Assembly (NCBI GenBank): GCA_025463965.1
Contig: JAODBN010000337.1
Coordinates: forward strand, 1 to 32,530
DNA: 32,530 bases
Direction of reading: 5' to 3'
Source of the DNA: Acidimicrobiaceae bacterium
GTDB taxonomy: Bacteria > Actinomycetota > Acidimicrobiia > Acidimicrobiales > Bog-793
The stretch's first letter is position 1, and the number at the start of each line of letters is the position of its first letter. Under the pieces are notes generated by a model. That model saw only the letters and a program-made list of their open reading frames with translations. It did no database searches and had not been told where the DNA came from. A program made the position numbers and the translations under genes. Below, one piece after another: positions 17,392 through 27,219 of the stretch.

Positions 17392-17645
17392 ACGGCGTGT
17401 GCAAGCCGACGTACTGATCCCACCGGCAATCGGTGCTTGCGGCCAACCGGTCCGCCAGGGGCAGTGACGAAAGGACTGCTAGAGCGGAGGCAGAGTGGGC
17501 ACCGGTCAGGCCCGTCATCACGTCGGCTGCGCCATGCGCCCGACGGCAGTTCTCTGACGGGGCTAAACGCTGTCGGTAGAGCGCGCGCGGCGCTCGGCGC
17601 CAGTTCGTGGCGCATCTTCCCGGGCAGGAGGGGTAGAGATAACGG

Positions 17646-18086
17646 GTGATTGACGAGCCCGACGAACGAGGGGTGCGCAGACGCTCTCGCATCTCCTACC
17701 GCACCCAGAACCTGTCGACGTCGAGCAGCCTCCTGCACCGGATCGACCACGCCACGTCGTTGTCCGGAGTGGCGGTGGGCTTCGCCCTGGCGTTGGTGGC
17801 GGCAATCGCGCTCGGGTGGGCACTCGGCTTCCCGACCCGCTGGGTCAACGGCTTTGAGATCAGTGCCTCGGCGGTGACCCTCCTCATGGTGTTCGTGATC
17901 CAACACACCCAGGCGCGAGAGCAGGCCTCGACCCAGCGCAAGCTCGACGAGCTGATTCGGGCGCTCCCTGGTGCGTCGGAGAAGCTGATGATGCTTGAGG
18001 AGGCTCCGAAGAACGTCCTGCAAGAGGTCGAGGACGACCAGCGGGAAGTTCGGTCTGACCTGGTCGCCGATGAGCCGAGCCCCTGA
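17646..18086 (+). CDS. Low-affinity iron permease (Fet4)-like small membrane protein
   Basis: Two TM segments followed by 'VIQHTQAREQASTQRKLDELIRAL', resembling bacterial low-affinity iron permease family proteins; GTG start. Confidence 0.65.
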   Translation: MIDEPDERGVRRRSRISYRTQNLSTSSSLLHRIDHATSLSGVAVGFALALVAAIALGWALGFPTRWVNGFEISASAVTLLMVFVIQHTQAREQASTQRKLDELIRALPGASEKLMMLEEAPKNVLQEVEDDQREVRSDLVADEPSP

Positions 18087-18191
18087 GTCGGAGGATTCCA
18101 CGATTGCTCCTCGGCGCGACGTAGCGAACCCGAGCCCGGCAGTACAGGTTCCGATCCGGCGCTCGGCGCGAAGGCCCGGCGGCGGTGGCCT

Positions 18192-18434
18192 CTACTGGGC
18201 CTTTGGGCCGGCGTGTTCGGTGCCGGTGAGCTGGCGGAGGAACTGGTGACAGCGAGCGGCACGCTCGGAGTCCTGTTCCATGACCTCGCGCACGAACTTG
18301 GCAACGTCGTCCAGGCCCGCGTTCTCCGCGTCCCGAACGTATTGCCCGTAGTCATGCCCGGCTTTCAAGGAAAAGTACTGAATCGCCACCAGGTCGTAGA
18401 AGACGTCTTCGAAACCTGTCTCGCCTGTCGCCAT
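18192..18434 (-). CDS. Small all-helical conserved hypothetical (ferritin-like?) protein
   Basis: 80 aa 'EDVFYDLVAIQYFSLKAGHDYGQYVRDAENAGLDDVAKFVREVMEQDSERAARCHQFLRQL', a helical pattern similar to short ferritin-like hypotheticals; purine-rich RBS upstream of ATG 18434. Confidence 0.6.
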   Translation of the reverse strand: MATGETGFEDVFYDLVAIQYFSLKAGHDYGQYVRDAENAGLDDVAKFVREVMEQDSERAARCHQFLRQLTGTEHAGPKAQ

Positions 18435-18659
18435 GGTCGCCTCCTTTTCGCTCGGGCAGGATCCCGCCCACTTCGCCGCCTACCCACCGGCGCGCCGAGC
18501 CAGACGGAGCCGGCCGTGGCCGCCGCTTGTGGGAGGGGCGACGCCCAATTCGCACCGGTTCGGACCGGCTTCGGGAGTTAGTGCACCCGCCGAATTCGGG
18601 GCATCGCATGGTGCTCGGCGCGGCGGCACCGAGACCGCCACGCCGCGAACTTGCGCCGC

Positions 18660-18809
18660 TTACGTGTGATTGGTCACAGGCTGTCCGCTTCCTGGGCCTC
18701 CGCTGTTCGTATTGGTCGGCGTGGGATTAGAGCAGGCCGAGCAGCCCAGGACGAGCGCCACGGTGGCAACGAGTACTCCAACACGTCGATGGACTCGCCG
18801 TGAGGCCAT
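18660..18809 (-). CDS. Small predicted lipoprotein
   Basis: MASRRVHRRVGVLVATVALVLGCSACSNPTPTNTNSGGPGSGQPVTNHT: signal sequence followed by lipobox-like LGC/SAC and a Ser/Thr/Pro tail. Upstream start at 18860 is also possible. Confidence 0.45.
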   Translation of the reverse strand: MASRRVHRRVGVLVATVALVLGCSACSNPTPTNTNSGGPGSGQPVTNHT

Positions 18810-19659
18810 GAATAGCGGGACGCTCATCGCACGGACGCTTCCCACTGGCACGCCGGCCAAAACAGCCTGGCCGGGTGGTCTGATTGGACTACGGACCCAG
18901 CAACTGCGCCATGTAGGCGCACCTCACCGCGTTATCCCGGTAGCGGCCCACCAACGCCAGCCGGGAACTGAGCCGCACTGTTCGTCCCGGACTCCAGCAC
19001 TGTGGATACCGACACCCCAGCGCAGCACTGCGGGCGTCGCTAGCAACGGTCGTCGGCGGTCGCGCGGCGGTCGCGCCCCACGGGACCGGTGCCCTCGCTC
19101 ATGCAAGCGGAGGTCAGCGACAGCATCCATGACGGGGTTAGTCCACGAGGAGCGTGGGGCAGAGCGCGGCTAGCCCGCCGCCACTGCACGGGGAGCAGCG
19201 GAGAAGGGGAACTCTGCGATGGACCCGAGAATCTATGGGACGAGGACTCGATCGGCTAGTGATTGCCAAACGACCGGCTTGAGTCGCGCGGGGCCTAGGA
19301 GCTAGCTGCCCTTGCAGAGCAGCACGAGTCGGCGCTGACCCGCGAGCTCGTCCCAACCTTTCCATAGGGGGCGCCCCATCGGCGTCCCTCAATTCTCTGA
19401 GTGCGCTCGTGCACCGGGTGAAGGTTGCTCTTCACAAAGATCTATTGATGGCGCGCTCGCCTCCGCGAGACGCCGCTCGCTTCACCAGATTCAAGGAGAG
19501 CTCGTGCTATGCCGCTCCGCAACCCATGCGCCCGCCCCGGGAGTGAGGCTGCGCCACCCGAGCGACGTTTATCTGATGGCTAGTGCTCGCCGGTTGGGCT
19601 TCCAGACTCGATGCCGGCCGCGTTCAGCCGTAGATGTGAATCCACCAAGTCCGGCGAGC

Positions 19660-20706
19660 ATGGCAGCAACGCCGTTCAGTTATATCTTGCCGCTTGCCAC
19701 GAATGCAGCGATTCGGGAGCCGGCCTTCACCGACTACTTGAGCGCGATCGGAGGCAAGAGCGAGCTCATCGTCGTCGATGACTCGCCTCCTGAGGTGTTC
19801 GAGGAACACCACCGTATGTGGGGCGCCCTCTGCCTTCATGTACGTCCTTACGGTGACATGCCGGCAGGCAAGGTCGCCAACGTCATGACCGGTGTACGCC
19901 TCGCCCACCATGACCGGGTGGTCATCGCCGACGATGACGTCCGCTACGAGTCGGAGATCTACGAGATCGTCAGATTGCTGGACGATGCGGATGTTGTCCG
20001 TCCGCAGAACTACTTCTTCCCCGTTCCGTGGCACGCGGCCTGGGATTCCTCCCGCTCATTGCTAGCCCGTCTGTATGGTGGGGACTGGCCTGGCACCCTC
20101 GGCATCAGGCGCAGCACGCTTCTTCGTGCGGGCGGTTACGCCAGCGATGTGTTGTTCGAGAACTACGAATTGTGCAAGACGATCGAAGCAGTCGGCGGAC
20201 GGCATCTTGTCGCCAGCGATGTCTTCGTCCGGCGGATTCCACCGACGACGGACCACTTTGTTCACCAGCGTGTCAGGCAGGCCTATGACGAACTGGCTCG
20301 GCCGTGGCGCTTCATTCCTTTTCTGGCCGTGCTCCCGGGACTTGGTGCCCTAGTCCTGTTCGGGAGGCGACGCCTTGCGGGCCTGAGCTTGGTGGCAAGT
20401 GCTTCGGGCTTGGTACTTGCGGCAGAGGTCGGCCGGCGCCGGGGTGGCGCGTCGCGGTACTTCCCGCTTCGCAGTTCGTTAACTGCGCCGTTGTGGGTGC
20501 TCGAGCGCTCAGCCTGCGTCTGGCTGGCCCTCGGCGCCCGCACCATCGGGGGGGTGCGGTATCGGGGCAGGCGCGTTCGCCGAGCAGCGTTACCGCCCAC
20601 CGAGCGACGAGCAAGGCTCCGCGCTGCTCAACAGTGCGCCCCTGGAGCGGACCTGTTGCTCGCAGACAGCCAAAGCAGCGTTCTTAGTCAATTGATAAGG
20701 AGGTAG
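19660..20706 (+). CDS. GT2-family glycosyltransferase with C-terminal membrane segments
   Basis: 'SYILPLATNAAIREPAFTDYLSAIGGKSELIVVDDSP', 'DRVVIADDDVRYESE' (DxD-type), 'LGIRRSTLLRAGGYASDVLFENYELCKTIEAVGGRH', C-term 'GGVRYRGRRVRRAA'. ATG 19660 chosen; track ORF begins at 19504. Confidence 0.75.
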   Translation: MAATPFSYILPLATNAAIREPAFTDYLSAIGGKSELIVVDDSPPEVFEEHHRMWGALCLHVRPYGDMPAGKVANVMTGVRLAHHDRVVIADDDVRYESEIYEIVRLLDDADVVRPQNYFFPVPWHAAWDSSRSLLARLYGGDWPGTLGIRRSTLLRAGGYASDVLFENYELCKTIEAVGGRHLVASDVFVRRIPPTTDHFVHQRVRQAYDELARPWRFIPFLAVLPGLGALVLFGRRRLAGLSLVASASGLVLAAEVGRRRGGASRYFPLRSSLTAPLWVLERSACVWLALGARTIGGVRYRGRRVRRAALPPTERRARLRAAQQCAPGADLLLADSQSSVLSQLIRR

Positions 20707-20709
20707 GAA

Positions 20710-21738
20710 GTGCGCATCCCAGCGCTCGACACCGTCGTGGGCGTTCAGTTACCGCAAGCTCGGGGTCCCTTGACCGAGCGACTCTTTTCCCATCTACGAA
20801 GACCTCCTCACCGGTTCTGGTGGGAGCCGAAGCCCGCTTCGGCGTCCGAAGACGATCTTCAACTTGCCCTCTATTGCTGCTACGAGCTCCACTACGGAGG
20901 CCTTCCTGGTGTTGATCCGGACTGGGAGTGGGCTCCCTCCCTGCTCGAAGTGCGCGCCGCGTTAGAGAGGTATATGGAGGCGGACCTGCGAGCACGTGTC
21001 GGACCGATCAATGCTGATCCGAACACGGTGGTCGACGACTTGTGGACTTACGCGACCTCGGGCGGCGGGCCGTCGCTTTCTGGATGGGTAGCCGACTACG
21101 CAACCCTTGAGCACGTACGCGAACTCGCCAAGCACCGCTCGGCCTATCAGCTAAAGGAAGCGGACCCGCACACGTGGGCTATCCCGCGGCTGACGGGCGA
21201 TGCCAAGGCTGTCCTGGTGGCAATTCAAGCGGACGAATACGGCAATGGGGTGGCAAGCGAGATGCATTCCTCGCTGTTCGCGGACACGATGGATTGTCTC
21301 GGGCTCCAAACGCAGCCAAACGCGTACCTCGACGAAATTCCCGGCTTTACCCTTGCTACCGTCAACCTCATCAGCTTGCTTGGCCTCAAGCGTCGCCTCC
21401 GCGCTGCCCTGGTAGGCCACCTCGCTCTGTTTGAGATGACTTCCACCGGACCCATGGGTCGCTACGCCCGGGGATTGGAGCGACTGGGAGTTCCGGCCCG
21501 TGGCCGACGCTTCTACGACGTCCATGTCGAAGCAGACGAGCTACACCAATATCTTGCAAGCGAGGGAATGGTCGCCCACTTGGTCCGTATGGACCCGCAC
21601 CTGGCGGCCGATGTTCGTTTTGGAGCGCTCGCGCTGTCTGCGGTGGAGAGTCATTTCACCGAGGAAGTGCTGGGTCGCTGGTTGGCCGGCGGAACCTCGT
21701 TGCGACCATCGGAGGAACTCGGTCTCAGGGCGCCCTGA
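20710..21738 (+). CDS. Heme-oxygenase-like diiron oxidase ('iron-containing redox enzyme') family protein
   Basis: 'YCCYELHYGG', 'QADEYGNGVASEMHSSLFADTMDCLGL', 'FYDVHVEADELHQYLA' match the spaced Glu/His/Asp ligand pattern of HDO proteins; GTG start with SD AAGGAGGT embedded in the end of the upstream gene. Confidence 0.75.
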   Translation: MRIPALDTVVGVQLPQARGPLTERLFSHLRRPPHRFWWEPKPASASEDDLQLALYCCYELHYGGLPGVDPDWEWAPSLLEVRAALERYMEADLRARVGPINADPNTVVDDLWTYATSGGGPSLSGWVADYATLEHVRELAKHRSAYQLKEADPHTWAIPRLTGDAKAVLVAIQADEYGNGVASEMHSSLFADTMDCLGLQTQPNAYLDEIPGFTLATVNLISLLGLKRRLRAALVGHLALFEMTSTGPMGRYARGLERLGVPARGRRFYDVHVEADELHQYLASEGMVAHLVRMDPHLAADVRFGALALSAVESHFTEEVLGRWLAGGTSLRPSEELGLRAP

Positions 21739-22011
21739 CGATAGCCAGCGACTCGCGAGACTGGGGCGGCTTGACGCTCTACGACGTCGCGACCCTCACG
21801 ACCGCGCGGTGACGCGGATGGGAGCGAGCACAGAGCGGTCAAAGGACCCCGGTATCCGTCCCATGGAGTCGATCGGGGCCTCGTTAACGGTGAACGTGAC
21901 CTCCTTTCGCCTACCTAGATTTACTTCTATGGCGATCCTCGATGACGGCGACCGGCTCTGCGCCGGCCCGGCGGTCACGTCCCCCTCGGCAGGTGCCGAT
22001 CGGTGGCCGTC

Positions 22012-22683
22012 ATGAGCGGCGGTGACGGTGAGGTCCTGCACGGCGGCCACCAGGAAGACCCAGAAGAAACGACGGAACAGGTCTGGGAGCGGCTGTACAC
22101 CGAGCGGGGCCAGCGGTGGTCAGGTCGCCCCAACCAACGCCTCGTCGAGGTCGCCGGCGAATTCACGCCTGGTCGAGCCCTAGACCTGGGCTGCGGAGAG
22201 GGTGGCGATTCCGTGTGGCTGGCCCAGCGGGGCTGGGCGGTGACCGCCGTCGACGTTTCTCCGACGGCGCTGGGCCGGCTGACTGCGCAGGCCGAATCCG
22301 CGGGCGTGGCCGATCGCATCGCCGCGATCTGCATCGACCTGGCCACGGCGTTCCCGGACGTTCCCGACGGAGGGTGGCACCTCGTGTCGGCTCAGTTCTT
22401 CCAAAGCACCCTCGCGTTGCCCCGTACGGCCATCCTGCGCCGGGCGGCAGCCGCTGTCGCCCTAGGCGGGCTGCTGCTCGTCGTGGACCACGGCGAAGCA
22501 CCGCCTTCGTCCAACCACCACGACGTTGTCTTCCCCACCGTGGAGGAAACGCTCGCCGAGCTCGCCCTCCCGTCCGACGCTTGGTCGCCCGTGCGGGTGG
22601 AGCGGTCCACAAGGGAATCCGAGGGCCCCGATGGCCAGCGCGTCGAGTTCGTCGACAATGTCCTCGCCCTGCGACGCGTATGA
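22012..22683 (+). CDS. Class I SAM-dependent methyltransferase
   Basis: 'GRALDLGCGEGGDSVWLAQRGWAVTAVDVSPTAL' SAM-binding motif I; 'HLVSAQFF' motif. Confidence 0.85.
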   Translation: MSGGDGEVLHGGHQEDPEETTEQVWERLYTERGQRWSGRPNQRLVEVAGEFTPGRALDLGCGEGGDSVWLAQRGWAVTAVDVSPTALGRLTAQAESAGVADRIAAICIDLATAFPDVPDGGWHLVSAQFFQSTLALPRTAILRRAAAAVALGGLLLVVDHGEAPPSSNHHDVVFPTVEETLAELALPSDAWSPVRVERSTRESEGPDGQRVEFVDNVLALRRV

Positions 22684-22801
22684 ACCCGTAATCGTTGGGC
22701 TGCTGACAGCGCTGTTCGCCGCCTCGGATGGGCGCGAATCACCTCACAATCACCTGCCACATCGACAGCGTTATCTCACCGCAGAGGCGGGACGGTCGTC
22801 G

Positions 22802-25800
22802 CTACTCTTTCACGACCGTCGAGGCTCGTGGAGTGATATTGCCATGTCGGTGCAGCGTTCTGCTTTCAGCCTGCTCGCGCGTCCAGTGCAGGAGCTCGAC
22901 GCTCCCTACCGCGGAAAGCGGCTCGACATCCGCGTCCAGACCAGCATCCAGTACTTCAAGCCGAAGCAATGGTGAGACACCGTGCAGTCGGACCCGATCG
23001 GCACCCAACTCTTTTGCTCTGGCAATGAATGCGGCGCCCGCTTCGACAACCGTGGACTCCGGAAGCCCCGGATACAGCTCGTCCGCTGAAAGCAACAGTG
23101 CGGTTCGGAGCTCGAGCGCGATGCCCAGGGCCACGGCAAGCGCCACGGGATCCGGCGGGGACCCAAGGCGAAGCGCGACGCGTTGGAGCGGGCGCAACCG
23201 GAAGATGTTGCTCTCGGCGCAAAGCGCCGTCGGGTCTTCGCCTTCCACTCGGTGACGCCAATCGCGAATGGCCAAGTCGAGTTCGTCGGCGGCCACGGCC
23301 GGCTCCATGGTGGTCCATGCTCCAAGTGAACCTACGTAGTGCGGTCCACCGGTCTTGGCGCCGCTCCCGATGCTCGAGCGCTTCCAGCCACCAAAGGGCT
23401 GGCGTCGGACAATGGCACCGGTGGTATGTCGGTTCACGTACGCGTTGCCGACTTCGACACGCTCGAGCCAGTAGTCCGCTTCCCGGTGGTCCAGCGTTTG
23501 GATGCCGCCGGTGAGCCCGTAGGCGGGCATGTTCTGAAGGTGGATCGCCTCGTCAAGGTTTTCCGCGCGCATGAGGCCGAGTGCCGGCCCGAAGCACTCG
23601 GTGAGGTGGAACTCGCTCCCCGGCGCGATGCCGAGCTTCACGCCGGGACTCCACAGGTGCGGGTTCTCCCCCACCTGGGTCGGGCGGACCAGCCACTTCT
23701 CGCCTGGAGAAAGCTCCGTCAGGGCGCGGGCCAGCGGCCCCTCAGGCGGCCGGATCAGCGGACCGACCTCGCTCGCCATCTCCCAGGCGGGCCCTACCCG
23801 CAGGCTTCGCACGGCATCGGCAAGCCGCGTGCGAAAATGCGGGTCGTCGTAGAGGGAGGACTCAACGATCGCCAGGCTCGCGGCCGAGCACTTCTGGCCG
23901 GCGTGCGAGAAGGCCGACCGGAGCAGGTCCCGGATGGCGTCGTCCTGGTCTGCCGCCGCGGTGATGACCATGGCGTTCTTGCCGCTGGTCTCGGCGTGCA
24001 GCTTTAGCGTCGGCTTCCATTCGAGGAAGCGCCGCCCGGTCTCGAAGGCGCCCGTGAGGATGACCGCGTCGACGTCGTCGTGGGCGATGAGGCGCCGGCC
24101 GACCTCGTCATCCGCGGTAGGCACGAATTGGAGCAGGTCTCGAGGCACACCGGCCGACCAGCAACTGCAGGCCAGCGTCCACGCTGTGAGCACCGATTCC
24201 GGCGCAGGCTTGAGGATGACTGCCCCTCCCGCTGCCAGTACCGCGAAGACCCCGCCTGCGGGGATGGCGAACGGGAAGTTCCAAGGGGGCGCCAGCACCA
24301 CTACGTCGTAGGGATCGAATCGGTACTTAGGGAGCCGCGTATCGAGCTCAAGCGCTCGATCGCCGTAGTAGCGGGCGAAGTCGATCGCCTCGGACACCTC
24401 CGGGTCGGCCTCGCCGACCGTCTTTCCCGCGTCGTGTGCCATAACGGCGATGGCGCGGCCGCGGTCGGAGACAATGCTCGCCGCAGCCCGATACAGGACC
24501 TCCCGGCGTTCGGAAGCAGTCCGGGAGCGCCAGACCGCGCCGGCGCGCTTAGCCGAGGCAACGGCGCGCTCCACCGTCGCGAGGTCGGCCTGCACGTAAC
24601 GGTAGAGCGGAGAAGCCGGAGCCGAGGGATCGATCCCGGTCCCACTCGCCGGCTCCTTGACGCTCTCACCGTCAACAACGGCAGGAACCGGCTCGCCCGG
24701 CGGCTTCCAGCTCAGCAAATGGTTGGCAAGCCAGCGGCGGTTGCGCTCCAGGGTGAAGTCGGTGTCCGGCTCGTTGCGGAACGCGCCCGCTTCGGAACCG
24801 TGGGCCGACCTTGCCCGGCCGGAAGCACCCGTAGCTCGGGGGCGGCCGAGCGCAGCCTGCTTCCCCGTCTCGTCCCCGGCGGGAAGTTCCTCGGCGGCAC
24901 GGTCCTGACTGCGCCGGGGCGGTCCGATCGGCAGTCGCCGGGCGGCCACTGCCGCCTCGAAGCGCGCCCGCTCGCGTGTCCAAGTCGGCGTCCCCGGATG
25001 GAGGTCGAACAGATGGGCGAGGAAGTTCTCCGGCGCGGTGTTCTCGTCGAATCGACGCACGAGATAGGCGACCGCCGACTCGAACTCGTCTCGCCGGACG
25101 ACCGGAGCGTAGAGAAGAAGGCCGCCGGCGAGGCGGCTTGTCGCCAGTGCCAGCGGCTCGGCCATGCCCTCGAGCATCTCCACCTCGACCGCGTCGCGCC
25201 GACCGGCCGCCTCCCGACGCACCAGTGCCCAACCGACGTCGAACAGGTTGTGGCTGGCGACGCCCACGCGCAGGGCTCCGGCATTCGCCGGGTCGAGTGC
25301 CAAGTCGAGGAGGCGCTTGTAGTTGGCGTCGACGTCCTCCTTGTGCTGGAACGGTGCCTGCTGCCAGCCCTGCAGCTCCGCTTCCACGCGCTCCATCGCC
25401 AAATTCGCGCCCTTGACGATGCGTACCTTGATCGCGCTCCCGTGGCGAGCATGTCGCTCCCTGGCGTAGGTGCAGAGACGCGCGAGCGCCGGATAGGAGT
25501 CCGGGAGATAGGCCTGAAGCACGATGCCCGCGTCGAGGCCCGTGAGGTCAGGCTCTGAGAGCAGTGTCGTGAAGGCGTCCACGGTGAGCTGGAGGTCGCG
25601 GTACTCCTCCATGTCGAGGTTGACGAACTTCGGTGGGTCGTAGCGTGCGGCCGAGGCGTAGATGGTGCGAAGCCGCTCGATGATTCGCTGCAGGCTGTGC
25701 TCATAGGCCAGGACGTCGAGGCGCGAGCAGATCGAGGTGATCTTCACCGACACGTAGTCGACCTCGGGTCGCTCGATGAGCTCGATCACTCGCTCGGTGC

Positions 25801-26308
25801 GCGCCTCGGCCTCCTGCTCGCCGAGGACGGCCTCTCCGAGCAGGTTCACGTTGACCCGGACGCCCTGGGAAGAGCGTTCCCGAATGTGGCGCGCCAGGCG
25901 CTTTGGCTCTGCCGGCAGGACCAGGCCGGCGAGCTCGCGCCGAAGGCGAGCCGTAGCGAGGGCGATCACCACGTCGGGAACGACCGACGCGAACCGGGCA
26001 CCGAGCAAGAGTGCGGCGCGGTCGATCCCCCGGGCGAAACTCGGGACCCCGTGCTCCTCCACGAGGTCGCGCAGCCGCAGCGCCGCGCGGCGCGGCGAGC
26101 TGATCCGCAGCACCTGATCGGTGAGCTCGGTCAGAAACGCTTGGCTGGCCGGATCGGCGAGCAGTACACCGATCTGGCGCCGCCGCCGGCCCGCTGCCTT
26201 TGACTCAGTCGTCTCCGCAGTCGCCATGAGGCCGCGAGCGAGCTCCTCAGCCATGGCAATCGAGGGACTGTCCGAGGGGTAGCCGGCGTCCGGCGGTGCT
26301 TGGCTCAT
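22802..26308 (-). CDS. putA: Bifunctional proline dehydrogenase / L-glutamate gamma-semialdehyde dehydrogenase (PutA type)
   Basis: PRODH part: 'VNVNLLGEAVLGEQEAEARTERVIELIERPEVDYVSVKITSICSRLDVLAYEHSLQRIIERL', 'RIVKGANLAMERVEAELQGW'. ALDH part: 'LAPPWNFPFAIPAGG', 'HAETSGKNAMVITAAAD', 'FSHAGQKCSAASLAIVE'. Start MSQAPPDAG at 26308 preferred over 26374. Confidence 0.93.
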   Translation of the reverse strand: MSQAPPDAGYPSDSPSIAMAEELARGLMATAETTESKAAGRRRRQIGVLLADPASQAFLTELTDQVLRISSPRRAALRLRDLVEEHGVPSFARGIDRAALLLGARFASVVPDVVIALATARLRRELAGLVLPAEPKRLARHIRERSSQGVRVNVNLLGEAVLGEQEAEARTERVIELIERPEVDYVSVKITSICSRLDVLAYEHSLQRIIERLRTIYASAARYDPPKFVNLDMEEYRDLQLTVDAFTTLLSEPDLTGLDAGIVLQAYLPDSYPALARLCTYARERHARHGSAIKVRIVKGANLAMERVEAELQGWQQAPFQHKEDVDANYKRLLDLALDPANAGALRVGVASHNLFDVGWALVRREAAGRRDAVEVEMLEGMAEPLALATSRLAGGLLLYAPVVRRDEFESAVAYLVRRFDENTAPENFLAHLFDLHPGTPTWTRERARFEAAVAARRLPIGPPRRSQDRAAEELPAGDETGKQAALGRPRATGASGRARSAHGSEAGAFRNEPDTDFTLERNRRWLANHLLSWKPPGEPVPAVVDGESVKEPASGTGIDPSAPASPLYRYVQADLATVERAVASAKRAGAVWRSRTASERREVLYRAAASIVSDRGRAIAVMAHDAGKTVGEADPEVSEAIDFARYYGDRALELDTRLPKYRFDPYDVVVLAPPWNFPFAIPAGGVFAVLAAGGAVILKPAPESVLTAWTLACSCWSAGVPRDLLQFVPTADDEVGRRLIAHDDVDAVILTGAFETGRRFLEWKPTLKLHAETSGKNAMVITAAADQDDAIRDLLRSAFSHAGQKCSAASLAIVESSLYDDPHFRTRLADAVRSLRVGPAWEMASEVGPLIRPPEGPLARALTELSPGEKWLVRPTQVGENPHLWSPGVKLGIAPGSEFHLTECFGPALGLMRAENLDEAIHLQNMPAYGLTGGIQTLDHREADYWLERVEVGNAYVNRHTTGAIVRRQPFGGWKRSSIGSGAKTGGPHYVGSLGAWTTMEPAVAADELDLAIRDWRHRVEGEDPTALCAESNIFRLRPLQRVALRLGSPPDPVALAVALGIALELRTALLLSADELYPGLPESTVVEAGAAFIARAKELGADRVRLHGVSPLLRLEVLDAGLDADVEPLSAVGSVELLHWTREQAESRTLHRHGNITPRASTVVKE

Positions 26309-26547
26309 CTGTGTTCTCTCCCGGTACCGACCGACCGCTCCCGGCATAGTTCTGCTGGTAGGCACACCCCGCATTTGCGCCGGGTTGCATCAAGCATCTC
26401 CCGCGGAGCGGAAGGTCCAAGGCCCAAGGGAGAAACGCGTCGCTGGTAGGCTCGGTGCGTGCAACAGCCCGTATTTCTCGTGGTCTCGCCACTGATCGCG
26501 CCTCGGACTACGTCCAGCGCCGTGCCCCGTTGAGCGACGCTGGCCGC

Positions 26548-27192
26548 ATGTTCGGCGCCGCACCGCACGCCGTGACGAAGACGGACCTCGCCTACGACCA
26601 GATCCGCCAGGCCATCCTCGAGGGCCGGTTCAAGCCGGGCGCGACCCTCGACCAAGAGGTGCTCGCCGAGCAGTTGGACCTGTCGACCACTCCGGTTCGA
26701 GAAGCACTGCGCCGGCTCGAGTCCGAGAGACTGGTGGTGCGCCGTGCTCACCGCGACACCGTGGTCGCCCCTCTGTCGCACCAGATGCTGGAGGAGACCT
26801 TCGCCATCCGCCTGGCGCTCGACCCGATGGCCGCGTCGCTCGCGGCGACCCACGCGACCAAAGAAGAGCGCAAGGTCCTCGAGGAGCTCCTGCACTGGAA
26901 GGAGCCGGGCCCGAAGCCGGCAGACCGCGTGAGCAAGCACCGCCAGCTCCACCAGGCCATCTACGGTGCCGCGCACAATGCCATCTTGATCGAGATGCTC
27001 GAGAGCCTGTGGGACATCGTCGATCGCTATCGCCTCCTCACCCTGCAGGGCGGCGTGGTGGCCCCGCCGATCCACCGCGATCACGGGGCACTGCTCGAAG
27101 CGGTGATCGACGGGCGGGCCAGGGACGCGGCCAAGCTGATGCGCGAGCACACGATCGAGGGAATCCAGGCCATCCGCGACAGCACCGACTGA
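26548..27192 (+). CDS. GntR-family (FadR/FCD-type) transcriptional regulator
   Basis: 'KTDLAYDQIRQAILEGRFKPGATLDQEVLAEQLDLSTTPVREALRRLESERLVVRRAHRDTVVAPLS' wHTH plus FCD-like helical domain; divergent from the PutA-type gene. Track ORF begins at 26455. Confidence 0.9.
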   Translation: MFGAAPHAVTKTDLAYDQIRQAILEGRFKPGATLDQEVLAEQLDLSTTPVREALRRLESERLVVRRAHRDTVVAPLSHQMLEETFAIRLALDPMAASLAATHATKEERKVLEELLHWKEPGPKPADRVSKHRQLHQAIYGAAHNAILIEMLESLWDIVDRYRLLTLQGGVVAPPIHRDHGALLEAVIDGRARDAAKLMREHTIEGIQAIRDSTD

Positions 27193-27219
27193 TCGAGCGC
27201 TTGGTCGGCCCGAGAAGCC

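Noticed and set aside
24080-25558. 492-aa plus-strand ORF
   Set aside because: Antisense shadow of the PutA-type gene, which has clear catalytic motifs on the minus strand.
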